Assembly: GCA_963732865.1 (NCBI GenBank)
Contig: CAVTBC010000001.1
Coordinates: forward strand, 682,001 to 746,000
Reading direction: 5' to 3'
DNA from: JADLGL01 sp963732865
Lineage (GTDB): Bacteria > Pseudomonadota > Alphaproteobacteria > Rhizobiales > Kaistiaceae
DNA length: 64,000 nt
The notes under the pieces were generated by a model that searched no databases, was not told where the DNA came from, and saw only the letters and a list, made by a program, of their open reading frames with translations. Positions 34,618 through 44,213 of the stretch are shown one piece after another (position 1 is the first letter of the stretch; each line of letters begins with the position of its first letter). Position numbers and translations under genes: made by a program.

Positions 34618-35589
34618 ATGCGCTTCACCATCGACCCGTTTACCGTCGCGCTCCTGTCGGCCGTTCTGCTCGGCGCCATCCTGCCCGCCGATGGCGGTTT
34701 CGCCGACGTGCTCGGGATGGTCGCCGATATCGCCATCGGCCTGGTCTTCTTTCTGCACGGCGCGCGGCTGCACCCGGAGGTCGTTCTCGCCGGGATCAAG
34801 CATTGGCGCCTGCACGGCTTCATTCTTGTCACGACGTTCGTCGTCTATCCGTTGCTCGGACTTGCGGTGACGAGCCTCATGCCCTCGTCCGTCGCGGTGC
34901 CGCTGGTGACCGGTCTTCTGTTCCTCTGCCTGCTGCCGTCGACGGTACAGTCATCGATCGCCCTCACCTCCGTGGCTGGCGGCAACGTCGTTGCCGCCGT
35001 CTGTTCCGCCACCGCCTCGAACATCCTCGGCATGTTCCTGACGCCCGTCGCTGTCGGGCTGCTGCTGCATCAGAGCGGCGTCGGGCTGTCCTTCAGCAGC
35101 ATCGGACCGATCCTCTACCAGCTGCTGCTGCCGTTCATCGCCGGCCAGTTGCTGCAGCCCTTCATCGGCAATTTCGTGCGGGCGCAGCGGAAGCTCCTGT
35201 CCTTCGTCGATCGCGGCGCCATCCTGCTGGTCGTCTATCTCGCCTTCTCCGCGGCAGTCGTGGCGGGCATCTGGACGCAACTTTCCGTTTCCTCGCTGAT
35301 CATCGTGATCGTGGCTTGCGCGATCCTGCTGGCGAGCGTCGTCGCCATCACGGCGTTCGGTTCGCGGTATTTCGGCTTCTCGCGCGAGGATCAGGTCGCC
35401 ATCGTCTTTTGCGGCTCGCTGAAGAGCCTCGTCTCCGGCATCCCGATCGCCAACGTCCTCTTCGCCGGACCGGACCTCGGCCTGATCGTGCTGCCGCTGA
35501 TGCTGTTCCACCAGATCCAGCTGATCTCATCGGCGTTCATCGCGCGGCGCTATGCGAGCAAACCCAGCCTCCTCGTCGAGGAGAGCTGA
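34618..35589 (+). CDS. Bile acid:sodium symporter-like (SBF/YfeH) membrane protein
   Basis: A 323-residue protein with about ten spans. It shows IGLVFFLHGARLHPEVV and LPSTVQSSIALTSVAGGNVVAAVCSATASN, the crossover motif of the SBF-like YfeH group, and a later GSLKSLVSGIPIAN. These are sodium-coupled transporters of organic anions, and their substrates are mostly unknown. The gene may be cotranscribed with the MarC gene 48 bases downstream. Confidence 0.85.
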   Translation: MRFTIDPFTVALLSAVLLGAILPADGGFADVLGMVADIAIGLVFFLHGARLHPEVVLAGIKHWRLHGFILVTTFVVYPLLGLAVTSLMPSSVAVPLVTGLLFLCLLPSTVQSSIALTSVAGGNVVAAVCSATASNILGMFLTPVAVGLLLHQSGVGLSFSSIGPILYQLLLPFIAGQLLQPFIGNFVRAQRKLLSFVDRGAILLVVYLAFSAAVVAGIWTQLSVSSLIIVIVACAILLASVVAITAFGSRYFGFSREDQVAIVFCGSLKSLVSGIPIANVLFAGPDLGLIVLPLMLFHQIQLISSAFIARRYASKPSLLVEES

Positions 35590-35637
35590 GCGGATCGCCG
35601 ACTATGCCGCTCGCCCCAACCGGCGTAGTGATCAGGC

Positions 35638-36261
35638 GTGAGCTCCTTTCTGCTGCACGCAACCGTGGCCCTGCTGGTGGCGATCGACCCGATCGGTCTC
35701 GCCCCGATCTTCGTCGCCCTCACCGACGGCAGGCCAAGCGAAGCCCGGAAGCGGATCGCCCTCCTCGCCAGCATTATCGCGGCATGTGTGCTGATCGGCG
35801 CCTCGATCTTCGGTAGCTGGCTTCTCGGCGCGCTTGGCATATCGCTGCCGGCCTTCCGTATCGCGGGCGGCCTTCTCCTCTTCGTCATCGCCTTCGAGAT
35901 GTTGTTCGACCTTCGCGAAAGGCGACGGTCGGCGACGATCGATCCAGAAGCCGCCGCGGACCATGACAGCATCGCCGCCTTCCCGCTCGCCATCCCATTG
36001 ATCGCCGGACCCGCCGCCATCTCGGCGGTGATCCTTCTCGGCTCGCAGGCGCCGGACACGCTGTCGGTGGTTGGGCTCGATGCCATCATCGCGGCCCTTG
36101 TCGGCGTCTGCTTCGCCGTCTTCCTGCTCGCTGATCGGATCGACCGGCTGATGGGAAGAACCGGCCGCATCATCGTCAGCCGCCTCCTCGGGCTCATCCT
36201 GGCTGCGCTCGCGGTTCAATTCGTCGCCGATGGCATCCAGCAGTTCACGGCGGCCAGCTAA
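35638..36261 (+). CDS. MarC-family membrane protein
   Basis: Begins at the GTG at 35638 and encodes 207 residues with six spans. It has the MarC/YchE pattern: AIDPIGLAPIFVALT, the SLPAFRIAGGLLLFVIAFEML region and PLAIPLIAGPAAISAVILL. The founding member was once linked to antibiotic resistance, but this is not supported for the family, and the function is unknown. It may share a transcript with the SBF-like gene. Confidence 0.87.
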   Translation: MSSFLLHATVALLVAIDPIGLAPIFVALTDGRPSEARKRIALLASIIAACVLIGASIFGSWLLGALGISLPAFRIAGGLLLFVIAFEMLFDLRERRRSATIDPEAAADHDSIAAFPLAIPLIAGPAAISAVILLGSQAPDTLSVVGLDAIIAALVGVCFAVFLLADRIDRLMGRTGRIIVSRLLGLILAALAVQFVADGIQQFTAAS

Positions 36262-36421
36262 TCGCACCCGGCCAGCGGCCGCCGCAACGGGTCAAGACAT
36301 CGCCAGAAATAGTTCGCCAGTTGACCCCTATTGCACGCCAAGCCAATCGGCGCTTTGCTGAGCGTTCGCGCTGGGAGCCGACTTGGCGGTTTCCCAGCTT
36401 TACTATGGGGGAAGTCAAACC

Positions 36422-38029
36422 ATGCGTAAGACCACGGTACTGCTCGCAGCGACGGCCTTCGCTGCCGCAATTTCCAGTGCTGCCTACGGCCAGACTACGA
36501 CGCTTGTCTACTGCTCCGAAGGATCACCGGAAGGTTTCGACCCGGCGCCCTACACCTCCGGCACCACGTTCGACGCCGCTTCGCGGCCGCTCTACAACCG
36601 CTTGGTCCAGTTCATTCCCGGTACGTCGGAAGTGGGCGACGGCCTCGGCCTTGCCGAAAGCTACGACGTCTCCGACGATGGGCTGACCTACACGTTCCAT
36701 CTTCGGCCGGACGTTCATTTCCATTCGACGAGCTATTTCACACCGACCCGCACGCTCAACGCGGACGACGTGATTTTCAGCTTCGAGCGCCAGATGGACC
36801 CGAACAATCCCTGGTTCCAATACAGCCCCGGGATTTCGTGGGAATATTTCAACGCCATGTCGATGCCTGATCTGATCGCGAGCATCGAGAAGGTTGACGA
36901 CATGACCGTCGCCTTCCACCTGACGCATCCGGAGGCGCCGTTCCTCGCCGACCTCGCGATGGACTTCGCGTCGATCGTGTCCAAGGAATATGCAGACCAG
37001 CTGGAAGCTGCCGGTGACATGCCGCAGTTTAACCAGGAGCCGATCGGCACCGGTCCGTTCCAGTTCGTCAACTATCAGCAGGACGCGACGATCCGCTATC
37101 AGGCGTTCCAGGATTATTGGGGCGAGGTGCCGTCGATCACCAATTTGATCTTCTCGATCACCGTCGATCCGGCGGTGCGGGCGCAGAAGCTGCTCGCCAA
37201 TGAGTGCCAGATCATGCCGTTCCCGAATCCGGCCGACGTCGCCATGCTCGACGCCGATCCGAATGTCGTGGTCGAGCAACAGGCTGGCCTCAATGTCGGC
37301 TTCCTCGCCTACAACACGCAGCAGGCGCCGTTCGATAACCCGCAAGTCCGCATCGCCCTCAACATGGCGATCAACAAGCAGGCGATCATCGACGCGGTGT
37401 TCGAAGGCGCGGCGCAGATCGCGGTCAACCCGATCCCGCCGACCATGTGGTCCTACAATACGGATATCCAAGATTATCCGTATGATCCGGCCGCCGCCCG
37501 GCAGATGCTTGCCGACGCCGGCGTCACGGACCTCCACATGAACATTTGGGCGATGCCGGTCAGCCGACCGTACAACCCGAATGCGCGCCGGATGGCCGAG
37601 CTGATGCAGGCCGACCTCGCCGCGATCGGCGTCACCGCCGACATCGTCACCTATGAGTGGGGCGAGTATCTGCAGCGTTCGTCCGAGGTAACCCGCGACG
37701 GCGCGGTCCTGCTCGGCTGGACCGGTGACAATGGCGATCCCGACAACTTCCTCGCAGTGCTTCTCGGCTGCGACGCGGTCGGCGGCGCCAACCGTGCGCA
37801 ATGGTGCAACGAGGACTTCAACGATCTCATCCAGCGGGCCAAGCTGACCGCGAACCAGGATGAGCGCGCTGCCCTCTACGAGCAGGCCCAGGTCATCTTC
37901 CATGACCAGGCGCCGTGGGACCCGATTGCGCATGCGGTCGTGTTCATGCCGATGCGTACCGATGTGCATGGCTTCGTGATGGATCCGCTGGGTCTGCACG
38001 AATTCGCCAACGTCACACTCGGCGAATAG
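36422..38029 (+). CDS. dppA: Dipeptide-type ABC transporter substrate-binding protein (family 5)
   Basis: The start at 36422 (MRKTTVLLAATAFAAAISSA) gives a signal peptide cut near AAYGQ; an earlier in-frame ATG adds 13 residues without a signal. The 535-residue protein has the family 5 pattern: GSPEGFDPAPY, ADDVIFSFERQMDPNN near residue 110-130, and GTGPFQFVNY. These proteins bind peptides, opines, nickel or glutathione. The symbol reflects operon layout, and the true ligand is unknown. A strong hairpin follows, before the permease genes. Confidence 0.87.
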   Translation: MRKTTVLLAATAFAAAISSAAYGQTTTLVYCSEGSPEGFDPAPYTSGTTFDAASRPLYNRLVQFIPGTSEVGDGLGLAESYDVSDDGLTYTFHLRPDVHFHSTSYFTPTRTLNADDVIFSFERQMDPNNPWFQYSPGISWEYFNAMSMPDLIASIEKVDDMTVAFHLTHPEAPFLADLAMDFASIVSKEYADQLEAAGDMPQFNQEPIGTGPFQFVNYQQDATIRYQAFQDYWGEVPSITNLIFSITVDPAVRAQKLLANECQIMPFPNPADVAMLDADPNVVVEQQAGLNVGFLAYNTQQAPFDNPQVRIALNMAINKQAIIDAVFEGAAQIAVNPIPPTMWSYNTDIQDYPYDPAAARQMLADAGVTDLHMNIWAMPVSRPYNPNARRMAELMQADLAAIGVTADIVTYEWGEYLQRSSEVTRDGAVLLGWTGDNGDPDNFLAVLLGCDAVGGANRAQWCNEDFNDLIQRAKLTANQDERAALYEQAQVIFHDQAPWDPIAHAVVFMPMRTDVHGFVMDPLGLHEFANVTLGE

Positions 38030-38037
38030 AGGCTATC

Positions 38038-38069
38038 GAGACGGGCGCCGCCTGAGCGGCGCCCGTCTC
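38038..38069 (+). other. 14-bp perfect hairpin between dppA and dppB
   Basis: GAGACGGGCGCCGC (38038-38051) pairs exactly with GCGGCGCCCGTCTC (38056-38069) around the loop CTGA. It has C instead of U after it, so it is not a full terminator. Such stems after substrate-binding protein genes stabilise that mRNA segment and let the binding protein be made in excess of the membrane parts. Confidence 0.7.
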
Positions 38070-38085
38070 TCCCCCCGCCCGCGGA

Positions 38086-39096
38086 ATGTTCCGCTTCATA
38101 TTCAGCCGTCTGGCGCTGATCGTTCCGACCTTCTTCGGAATTACCGTCGTCGCCTTCGCATTTCCGCGCATCCTTCGCGGCGATCCGGTTCTCCTGCTGG
38201 CCGGCGAACGCGGCATCTCGCCCGAACGCCACGCCCAGTTGGCGCATCAGTTCGGCTTCGACCAGCCGTTGGTCGTTCAATATTTCCACTATGTCTGGAA
38301 CCTTCTCGGCGGCGATTTCGGCACATCGCTGACGACGCACCATCCTGTCCTGCAGGATTTCGGGCAGCTGTTTCCGGCGACACTGGAGTTGTCGATCTTT
38401 GCCATGCTCTTCGCGATCATGCTCGGTATCCCGGCGGGCATTCTCGCGGCGGTGAAGCGCGGTTCGATCTTCGACCACCTCGCGATGGGCGTGTCGCTGG
38501 TCGGCTATTCCATGCCCATCTTCTGGTGGGGTCTGCTCCTCATCATCGTCTTTTCCGGGATGCTGCATTGGACGCCGATCGATGGGCGCATCGACGTCTT
38601 CTACTACTTCCCGCAAATCACCGGATTCATGACGATCGACAGTCTGCTATCGGGCCAATCAGGCGCGTTCAGTTCGGTGCTGCGGCATCTGATACTGCCG
38701 ACGATCGTCCTTGGCACAATCCCGCTGGCGGTGATCGCGCGACAGACGCGCTCGGCGATGCTGGAGGTGCTGAGCGAAGACTATGTGCGCACGGCGCGCG
38801 CGAAGGGCTTGCCGCCTTGGCGCGTCATCGGACTGCACGCGCTGCGCAACGCGCTCATTCCGGTGACGACGACGATCGGCCTGCAGGTCGGCGTCCTGCT
38901 CACCGGCGCGATCCTCACGGAATACATCTTCTCCTGGCCGGGCATCGGCAAATGGATGCTCGAAGCGATCTCCAAGCGCGACTACCCCGTCGTCCAGGGC
39001 GGGCTCGTCCTCATCGCCGGCCTCGTCATGTTGGTGAACCTCACCGTCGATGTCCTCTACGGTTTCATCAATCCGGCGATCCGCCACAATGCGTGA
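38086..39096 (+). CDS. dppB: Dipeptide-type ABC transporter permease 1
   Basis: A 336-residue permease with six spans and the DppB layout: MFRFIFSRLALIVPTFFGIT at the N-terminus, the VLSEDYVRTARAKGLPPWRVIG loop (EAA motif that docks on the ATPase), and a C-terminal span ending LYGFINPAIRHNA. It forms half of the pore with the next gene product. It follows the intercistronic hairpin. Confidence 0.92.
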   Translation: MFRFIFSRLALIVPTFFGITVVAFAFPRILRGDPVLLLAGERGISPERHAQLAHQFGFDQPLVVQYFHYVWNLLGGDFGTSLTTHHPVLQDFGQLFPATLELSIFAMLFAIMLGIPAGILAAVKRGSIFDHLAMGVSLVGYSMPIFWWGLLLIIVFSGMLHWTPIDGRIDVFYYFPQITGFMTIDSLLSGQSGAFSSVLRHLILPTIVLGTIPLAVIARQTRSAMLEVLSEDYVRTARAKGLPPWRVIGLHALRNALIPVTTTIGLQVGVLLTGAILTEYIFSWPGIGKWMLEAISKRDYPVVQGGLVLIAGLVMLVNLTVDVLYGFINPAIRHNA

Positions 39097-39105
39097 GGGC
39101 CCGGC

Positions 39106-40035
39106 ATGACCGACAGGCTCTCGCCCGATAGCGGCGCGCCGGTGGTGGCTCCGCTCTCCGCGTGGAGCGCCCGCCGACAGGTGCTGCGCGAGTTCTGGTA
39201 TTCGTTCCGACACAATCGTGGAGCCGTCGTCGGTCTCGGTATCTTCGTCGTGCTAGTGCTGCTGGCGATCTTCGCGCCGCTCATTGCGCCGCACAGCCCG
39301 ATCGAACAATTCCGCGATTTCCTGCGAGTGCCGCCGGCCTGGGAGCCGGGCGGCAATGCGCAATTCCCGCTCGGCACCGATGCTGTCGGCCGCGACATGC
39401 TGTCGAGGCTCATCTACGGCACGCGCTATTCGCTCTTCATCGGCACGGTAGTCGTATCCGTCTCGGTCGTAACCGGCGTCCTGCTCGGCCTTCTTGCAGG
39501 CTATTACGGACGCTGGGTCGACACGGCGATCATGCGGACGATGGACGTCATCCTCGCCTTCCCCTCGATCCTCCTCGCGCTCGTGCTCGTCACCGTGCTC
39601 GGCCCGGGCCTCATCAATGCGATGATCTCGGTCGCGATTGTGTTGCAGCCGCATTTCGCCCGGCTGGTGCGGGCGGCGGTCAAGGTCGAGAAGGAACGGG
39701 AATATGTGGCTTCGGCAAAAGTCGTCGGCGCCGGACCGTTCCGCCAGATGTTCGTGACGATCCTGCCGAATTGTCTTGCGCCGATCATCGTTCAAGCGAC
39801 GCTCAGCTTCTCGACCGCCATCCTCGACGCGGCAGCGCTCGGCTTCCTCACCGTCGGGGCGCAGCCGCCGACGCCGGAATGGGGCACCATGCTCGCTGAC
39901 GCGCGCGAGTTTATCACCAGCGCCTGGTGGATCGTGACGTTCCCCGGCCTCGCCATCCTCATCACGGTGTTCGGCGTCAACCTCATCGGCGACGGGCTGC
40001 GCGATGCGCTGGACCCACGGCTGAAACGGAGCTGA
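39106..40035 (+). CDS. dppC: Dipeptide-type ABC transporter permease 2
   Basis: The 309-residue partner permease has the OppC N-terminal stretch (FWYSFRHNRGAVVGLGIFVV), a typical LGTDAVGRDMLSRLIYGTRYSL, and the docking loop EREYVASAKVVGAGPFRQMF. It completes the heterodimeric channel. It starts nine bases after dppB and ends four bases before the first ATPase gene. Confidence 0.92.
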   Translation: MTDRLSPDSGAPVVAPLSAWSARRQVLREFWYSFRHNRGAVVGLGIFVVLVLLAIFAPLIAPHSPIEQFRDFLRVPPAWEPGGNAQFPLGTDAVGRDMLSRLIYGTRYSLFIGTVVVSVSVVTGVLLGLLAGYYGRWVDTAIMRTMDVILAFPSILLALVLVTVLGPGLINAMISVAIVLQPHFARLVRAAVKVEKEREYVASAKVVGAGPFRQMFVTILPNCLAPIIVQATLSFSTAILDAAALGFLTVGAQPPTPEWGTMLADAREFITSAWWIVTFPGLAILITVFGVNLIGDGLRDALDPRLKRS

Positions 40036-40039
40036 GGCG

Positions 40040-40882
40040 ATGGCGCTGCTCGAGGTCGAAAACCTGTCGGTGAGCTTCCACACGGCCACCGGTCCGTTCG
40101 CCGCGCTCAGCAATATCTCCTACCGCGTCGATGCCGGCGAAGTGCTGGCGATCGTGGGCGAGAGCGGCTCAGGAAAGTCCGTCGCTATGCTGGCCGTGAT
40201 GGGCCTGCTGCCGCCGACCGCGATCGTGACGGCCGATCGCATTGCGTTCGAGGGTAAGGACCTGCTTGGCCTGCGTCCGAGCCAGCGGCGGCAGATGATT
40301 GGCAAGGATATCGCGATGATCTTCCAGGAGCCGATCGCCAGCCTCAATCCCTGCTTCACGATCGGCTTCCAGATCGAGGAAGTGCTGAAAGTCCATCTCG
40401 GCATGAAACGCGCGGCACGGCGCGAACGCGCGCTGGAACTGCTTCGGGGCGTGCGCATCAGCGATCCCGAGAAACGGTTATCGTCCTATCCGCACCAGAT
40501 GTCGGGCGGCCAGTGCCAGCGGGCGATGATCGCCATTGCCATCGCCTGCAAGCCGAAGCTCCTGATCGCCGACGAACCGACGACCGCGCTCGACGTCACC
40601 ATCCAGAAGCAAATTCTCGATCTGCTGATGGGGCTGCAATCGGCGCAGCAGATGGGCATGATCATGATCACCCACGACATGGGCGTCGTCGCCGAAACCG
40701 CCGACCGCGTCATTGTCCAGTATCAGGGCCGCAAGATGGAAGAGGCCAACGTTCTCGACCTCTTCGAGCGGCCGCAGAGCGGCTACACGCGCGGGCTCCT
40801 CGCAGCGCTGCCGGAGAACGCCACCGGCGACCGTCTCGCCGTTGTCAGCGACTTCACCGGCGCGAACGAGCCGGTGCCATGA
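40040..40882 (+). CDS. dppD: Dipeptide-type ABC transporter ATPase 1
   Basis: A 280-residue ATPase with Walker A GESGSGKS, signature MSGGQCQRAMIAIA, Walker B LLIADEPTTALDVT and the H-loop in ITHDMGVVAE. It is shorter than the classical DppD (about 325) because the C-terminal oligopeptide-transporter tail, with its cysteine cluster for an Fe-S centre, is lacking. The C-terminus overlaps dppF by four bases. It should pair with DppF. Confidence 0.9.
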   Translation: MALLEVENLSVSFHTATGPFAALSNISYRVDAGEVLAIVGESGSGKSVAMLAVMGLLPPTAIVTADRIAFEGKDLLGLRPSQRRQMIGKDIAMIFQEPIASLNPCFTIGFQIEEVLKVHLGMKRAARRERALELLRGVRISDPEKRLSSYPHQMSGGQCQRAMIAIAIACKPKLLIADEPTTALDVTIQKQILDLLMGLQSAQQMGMIMITHDMGVVAETADRVIVQYQGRKMEEANVLDLFERPQSGYTRGLLAALPENATGDRLAVVSDFTGANEPVP

Positions 40883-41721
40883 GCGACCCCCTCCTCATCG
40901 CCCGCGACCTGACGCGTAACTATCTGCTGCGGCAATCGGCGTTCCGCTACGACATCATTCGCGCCTTGCGCGGCGTCAGCTTCACGGTGGAGCGCGGCAA
41001 GACGCTGGCGGTGGTGGGCGAGAGCGGCTCGGGCAAATCAACGCTGGCGCGGATCGTCGCCATGATCGATCCACCGACGTCGGGGGAACTGACCATCGCC
41101 GGTCAGACGATCGAGATCGCCCGGACCCGGATCGCGCCCGAGCTGCGCCGGCAGGTGCAGATCATTTTCCAGAACCCCTATGGCTCGCTCAATCCGCGCC
41201 AGAAGATCGCATCGATCCTTGCCGAGCCGCTCAAGCTGAATACGAGCGAGACGAGCGCAGAGCGGCGGGAGAAGTCGGCCGCCATGTTGCGTCGCGTTGG
41301 CCTGTCGCCAGACCACCTCAATCGCTACCCGCACATGTTCTCCGGCGGACAGCGGCAGCGCATCGCGATCGCCCGCTCGCTGATGCTCAACCCGAAGCTC
41401 CTCGTCCTCGACGAGCCGACGTCGGCGCTCGACGTTTCGGTGCAGGCGCAGATCCTCAACCTCCTCGCTGACCTGCAGGACGAACTCCACCTCACCTATC
41501 TCTTCGTCAGCCACAATCTCTCGGTCGTGCGTCACGTCGCCGACGAAGTGATGGTGATGTTTCTCGGCGAGGTGATCGAACATGGGACGCGCGACGCCGT
41601 GTTCGACAATCCCCGGCACGACTACACCCGGGCGCTGCTGGCCGCGACGCCGCGCGCCGATATCGACAGCATCCGCGAGCGCCTGCAACGGACCGGCAGA
41701 CTGCACGCCTCACGGCGCTAG
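40879..41721 (+). CDS. dppF: Dipeptide-type ABC transporter ATPase 2
   Basis: Begins at the ATGA overlap at 40879 (MSDPLLIARDLTRNYLLRQS) and gives 280 residues with Walker A GESGSGKSTLAR, signature FSGGQRQRIAIARS, Walker B LLVLDEPTSALD and switch His in FVSHNLSVVRH. QIIFQNPYGSLNPR is the Q-loop stretch typical of DppF/OppF. As with DppD the C-terminal cysteine motif is absent. Longer in-frame codons upstream overlap dppD and have no family match. Confidence 0.92.
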   Translation: MSDPLLIARDLTRNYLLRQSAFRYDIIRALRGVSFTVERGKTLAVVGESGSGKSTLARIVAMIDPPTSGELTIAGQTIEIARTRIAPELRRQVQIIFQNPYGSLNPRQKIASILAEPLKLNTSETSAERREKSAAMLRRVGLSPDHLNRYPHMFSGGQRQRIAIARSLMLNPKLLVLDEPTSALDVSVQAQILNLLADLQDELHLTYLFVSHNLSVVRHVADEVMVMFLGEVIEHGTRDAVFDNPRHDYTRALLAATPRADIDSIRERLQRTGRLHASRR

Positions 41722-41776
41722 GCCTGCCGGACGTAGGTGCGAAAATCGTTGAGCGGCGGCTTCGCGGTCTCGATCG

Positions 41777-42016
41777 CTTCAAGGAACGTGGGAGGCGTTC
41801 CGGTCGATTGCGCCCAGCGACTTCGCCGCGCTGATGAAATCACCGATCATTGTCGATCTGCGCAATCTGTTCGACCCGTCCGAGGTCTCCAGGGCGGGCG
41901 TCGGCTATGTGTCGATCGGGCGTCCCGTCCGCCACTATCTTGATGACGTGGTGAAGGCCATGACCGGCGTTCGCGCGGAGGGAGAGCTCGAGGGGACGCG
42001 CAGCGCCGCGGCCTAG
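41777..42016 (+). pseudogene. 3' remnant of a UDP-glucose 6-dehydrogenase gene
   Basis: The frame ending at 42016 reads TWEAFRSIAP, SDFAALMKSPIIVDLRNLFD and SEVSRAGVGYVSIGRP, which is the C-terminal NAD-binding domain end of the UDP-glucose/GDP-mannose dehydrogenase family. About 80 of the normal 430 codons remain. There is no start, ribosome site or upstream domain, and the 5' side abuts the dppF stop. A rearrangement that brought in the glycan-type genes to the right could have left it. Confidence 0.7.
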
Positions 42017-42034
42017 GCGACACTGCCGGCAAAT

Positions 42035-43192
42035 TCAGCCTGACCGCGCCGCCTGGATTGCGGTCAGGCTTTCCTGCCGGGCGCTGGCCGTGTCGGCTTG
42101 GAGGATCGCCCGCGCCAGGTCCGCGCGCTCGGCCTCGGCATAGCGGCCCGCATCGAACGAGCCGGCGACGAGGCCATGTGATTTCATGCGCGCGAAGATG
42201 GCCTCCGGTTTTGTGTAGACCCCCAGCGTGCCCGGCCCACGCATGGCGCCCGATGCGTCGGGCAGCACCGCAATCTCGCTGCTGCGCGCCACTGGCTCAT
42301 ATTGCGAACGCGCCGCCAGCGAGGCCGCGTAGAGGCGGGTATCCGGACGCCGCTGCAGGAGGAATGTGCGGCCGCGCAAGCGCGCGAGAGGCTCGACGAT
42401 ATGCGCCGCGCTCCCCTCCTCGAACACCGCGACATCGGCGTTGAGCACCGTTCCCATCTGCTCGGCCAGCGTCATCCTCTCCGGGATGATCTCGGAGAAG
42501 CCGGCCTCTCTCAGGCGTTGCCCGAAATAGGAGGCGCCGAGCAACGTGCCGCGGCGCTCCAGATGAGCGCGGCCATAGTAGATCCGCTTCGGCCAGCTAC
42601 GCTCCAGAGCGCCAACGGCGTTTTCGAGCGACGTTTGATAGGCGCGCAGATGCGCCCGGTAGAAGCGCCTGACGCCGATCATGGGTATGGTGCCGGGTTC
42701 GGGGACGTCGAGCGTCTCAACCGGCGTCGGCTGCCTGATGAGGCTGATGCGATCGTGCGGCACGCCGAGCAGCGACATCAATTCCACAACGACCGGAGGG
42801 ACCGTCGCCTCACGCAGCCGTTCGTCGGTCTTAACGCCGCGCAGCCCTTTCACGGCGACGAACAGGATGCCGTCGTGCCTGTCGGGCTTGTAGCCCCACA
42901 AGCGATGGATCGAATCCACCATGATATGGCCGAAATGATTCCAGAGCGGGCCGGCATAGAGATACCGCCCGGCGAGCTTCGGTTGCACCTCCTCGGTCGG
43001 GCGCGGGAGAGCAAGGCCCTCGTCAAAGGTGACGCGGCCGCGCCGCATATGGGCTTTGTCGCACACCGCGCCGCTTTCGACGCCGCCAACGAAACGCCCA
43101 TGGAAATGGTAGGGATCAAGCCGCACGTCACGCAGCGTTTCGATCGTCCCGCTTCGTGCCAACGGCCAAAGATGCATGACGGTCTCAGCCAA
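42035..43192 (-). CDS. Glycosyltransferase family 61-like protein
   Basis: A 385-residue protein with the GT61/DUF563 arrangement: a sheet of short strands, AGPLWNHFGHIMVDSIHRLWGY (the conserved His-Phe-Gly-His region), KRIYYGRAHLERRG, and VFEEGSAAHIVEPLARLRGR near the C-terminus, where eukaryotic xylosyl- and GlcNAc-transferases keep a related motif. The donor and acceptor are unknown. It ends 18 bases from the UDP-glucose dehydrogenase remnant, a sugar-nucleotide enzyme, on the opposite strand. It lies after the small sulfotransferase gene with a 50-base gap. Confidence 0.78.
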   Translation of the reverse strand: MAETVMHLWPLARSGTIETLRDVRLDPYHFHGRFVGGVESGAVCDKAHMRRGRVTFDEGLALPRPTEEVQPKLAGRYLYAGPLWNHFGHIMVDSIHRLWGYKPDRHDGILFVAVKGLRGVKTDERLREATVPPVVVELMSLLGVPHDRISLIRQPTPVETLDVPEPGTIPMIGVRRFYRAHLRAYQTSLENAVGALERSWPKRIYYGRAHLERRGTLLGASYFGQRLREAGFSEIIPERMTLAEQMGTVLNADVAVFEEGSAAHIVEPLARLRGRTFLLQRRPDTRLYAASLAARSQYEPVARSSEIAVLPDASGAMRGPGTLGVYTKPEAIFARMKSHGLVAGSFDAGRYAEAERADLARAILQADTASARQESLTAIQAARSG

Positions 43193-43242
43193 AGAAAAGT
43201 ATCACTGGCGACCGCATGGGCGACGATTGAGCATTGGGTGGC

Positions 43243-43956
43243 TCAGGTTCCGGCGCCGCCCAATTCGTTCCCCCGTCGCACCTGCCGTCGCCGAGTCATT
43301 TTGAAATAGCGATCTTGATCACCCGCTATCATGTCCGCCAAAGCGACCGGATCGAAATCCTCCTTGCCCAAGAATTCGCCGACTCCCTCAACAGCCGCGG
43401 GAAGATCGCGCATTGCGCGGTCATAGGAGAGCAGCAAGATCGGGAGGGCACTGGATTCGACGAACTGAACGGCCTCCAAATAATGCTTCAGAACTGAACC
43501 GACCTGTTTTGGCAGGTCGGCCATGTCCTTCTCCTTTATCGATATCGCCCGCATCGCAACTGACAAAGGTTCTTTGAATACAATGATGAGGTGCGGGTTC
43601 CGAACGTTATTGATGACGAATTCCTGCTGGCTGATTGCTGCGGGGTGCTTGAAGGCCCAAACGTCTCGTCCGCGATCGATTTCGCGTGCGTGCGCAGCGA
43701 ATTCCTCGGTCCCGAATGTCCCCATCAAGCCGGCATGAGAATAACGACTGCCGACCCGGTCCTCTTCTCCCAAGCCACTGAACGGCACGCCGAGGTGAGA
43801 CACCAAGGAGGCACCGAAGGTGGTCCCACCCCGCGGCACACCGGTTATGACGATGGTCTTCACTGTGTCCTGGGGCCTGGCGCGACAGGTCCAGAACGGC
43901 TCCGGTGTCTTCAGCTGTGGCGGAACCACGGCAGTGATGTCAGTCTCATCGACCAT
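43243..43956 (-). CDS. Sulfotransferase-fold protein
   Basis: The 237-residue product has a nucleotide loop TIVITGVPRGGTTFGASLV, matching the 5'-phosphosulfate loop of sulfotransferases, and the LSYDRAMRDL and VFKEPLSVAMRAISI stretches that correspond to the 3'-phosphate site. It lacks the long C-terminal part of larger enzymes. It would transfer sulfate from PAPS to a sugar or peptide hydroxyl. It is divergent from the GT11-like gene and is upstream of the GT61 gene on the same strand. Confidence 0.7.
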   Translation of the reverse strand: MVDETDITAVVPPQLKTPEPFWTCRARPQDTVKTIVITGVPRGGTTFGASLVSHLGVPFSGLGEEDRVGSRYSHAGLMGTFGTEEFAAHAREIDRGRDVWAFKHPAAISQQEFVINNVRNPHLIIVFKEPLSVAMRAISIKEKDMADLPKQVGSVLKHYLEAVQFVESSALPILLLSYDRAMRDLPAAVEGVGEFLGKEDFDPVALADMIAGDQDRYFKMTRRRQVRRGNELGGAGT

Positions 43957-44213
43957 GTTCGCAACCGCACCAATTCAGCGTCACAGGCAGGACCGAGTTC
44001 CCACCGCCACCTAGCCTACCTGATCGGGCACAGTCGGCAACATGTCGACAAGACGGAGCGTCGGCTGTCGTCAAGGAGCTTCATGGCATCGGCTTTTTGG
44101 ATCTCCCCTCGTCGCGGGCGCGCCAGCTATTATCGGCGATGGTTTGCCGGTGCCTATAATTTGGATCAACATGCACTGTCATTTTCGCGGACACCGGCGG
44201 CGTTGGGGGAGCG

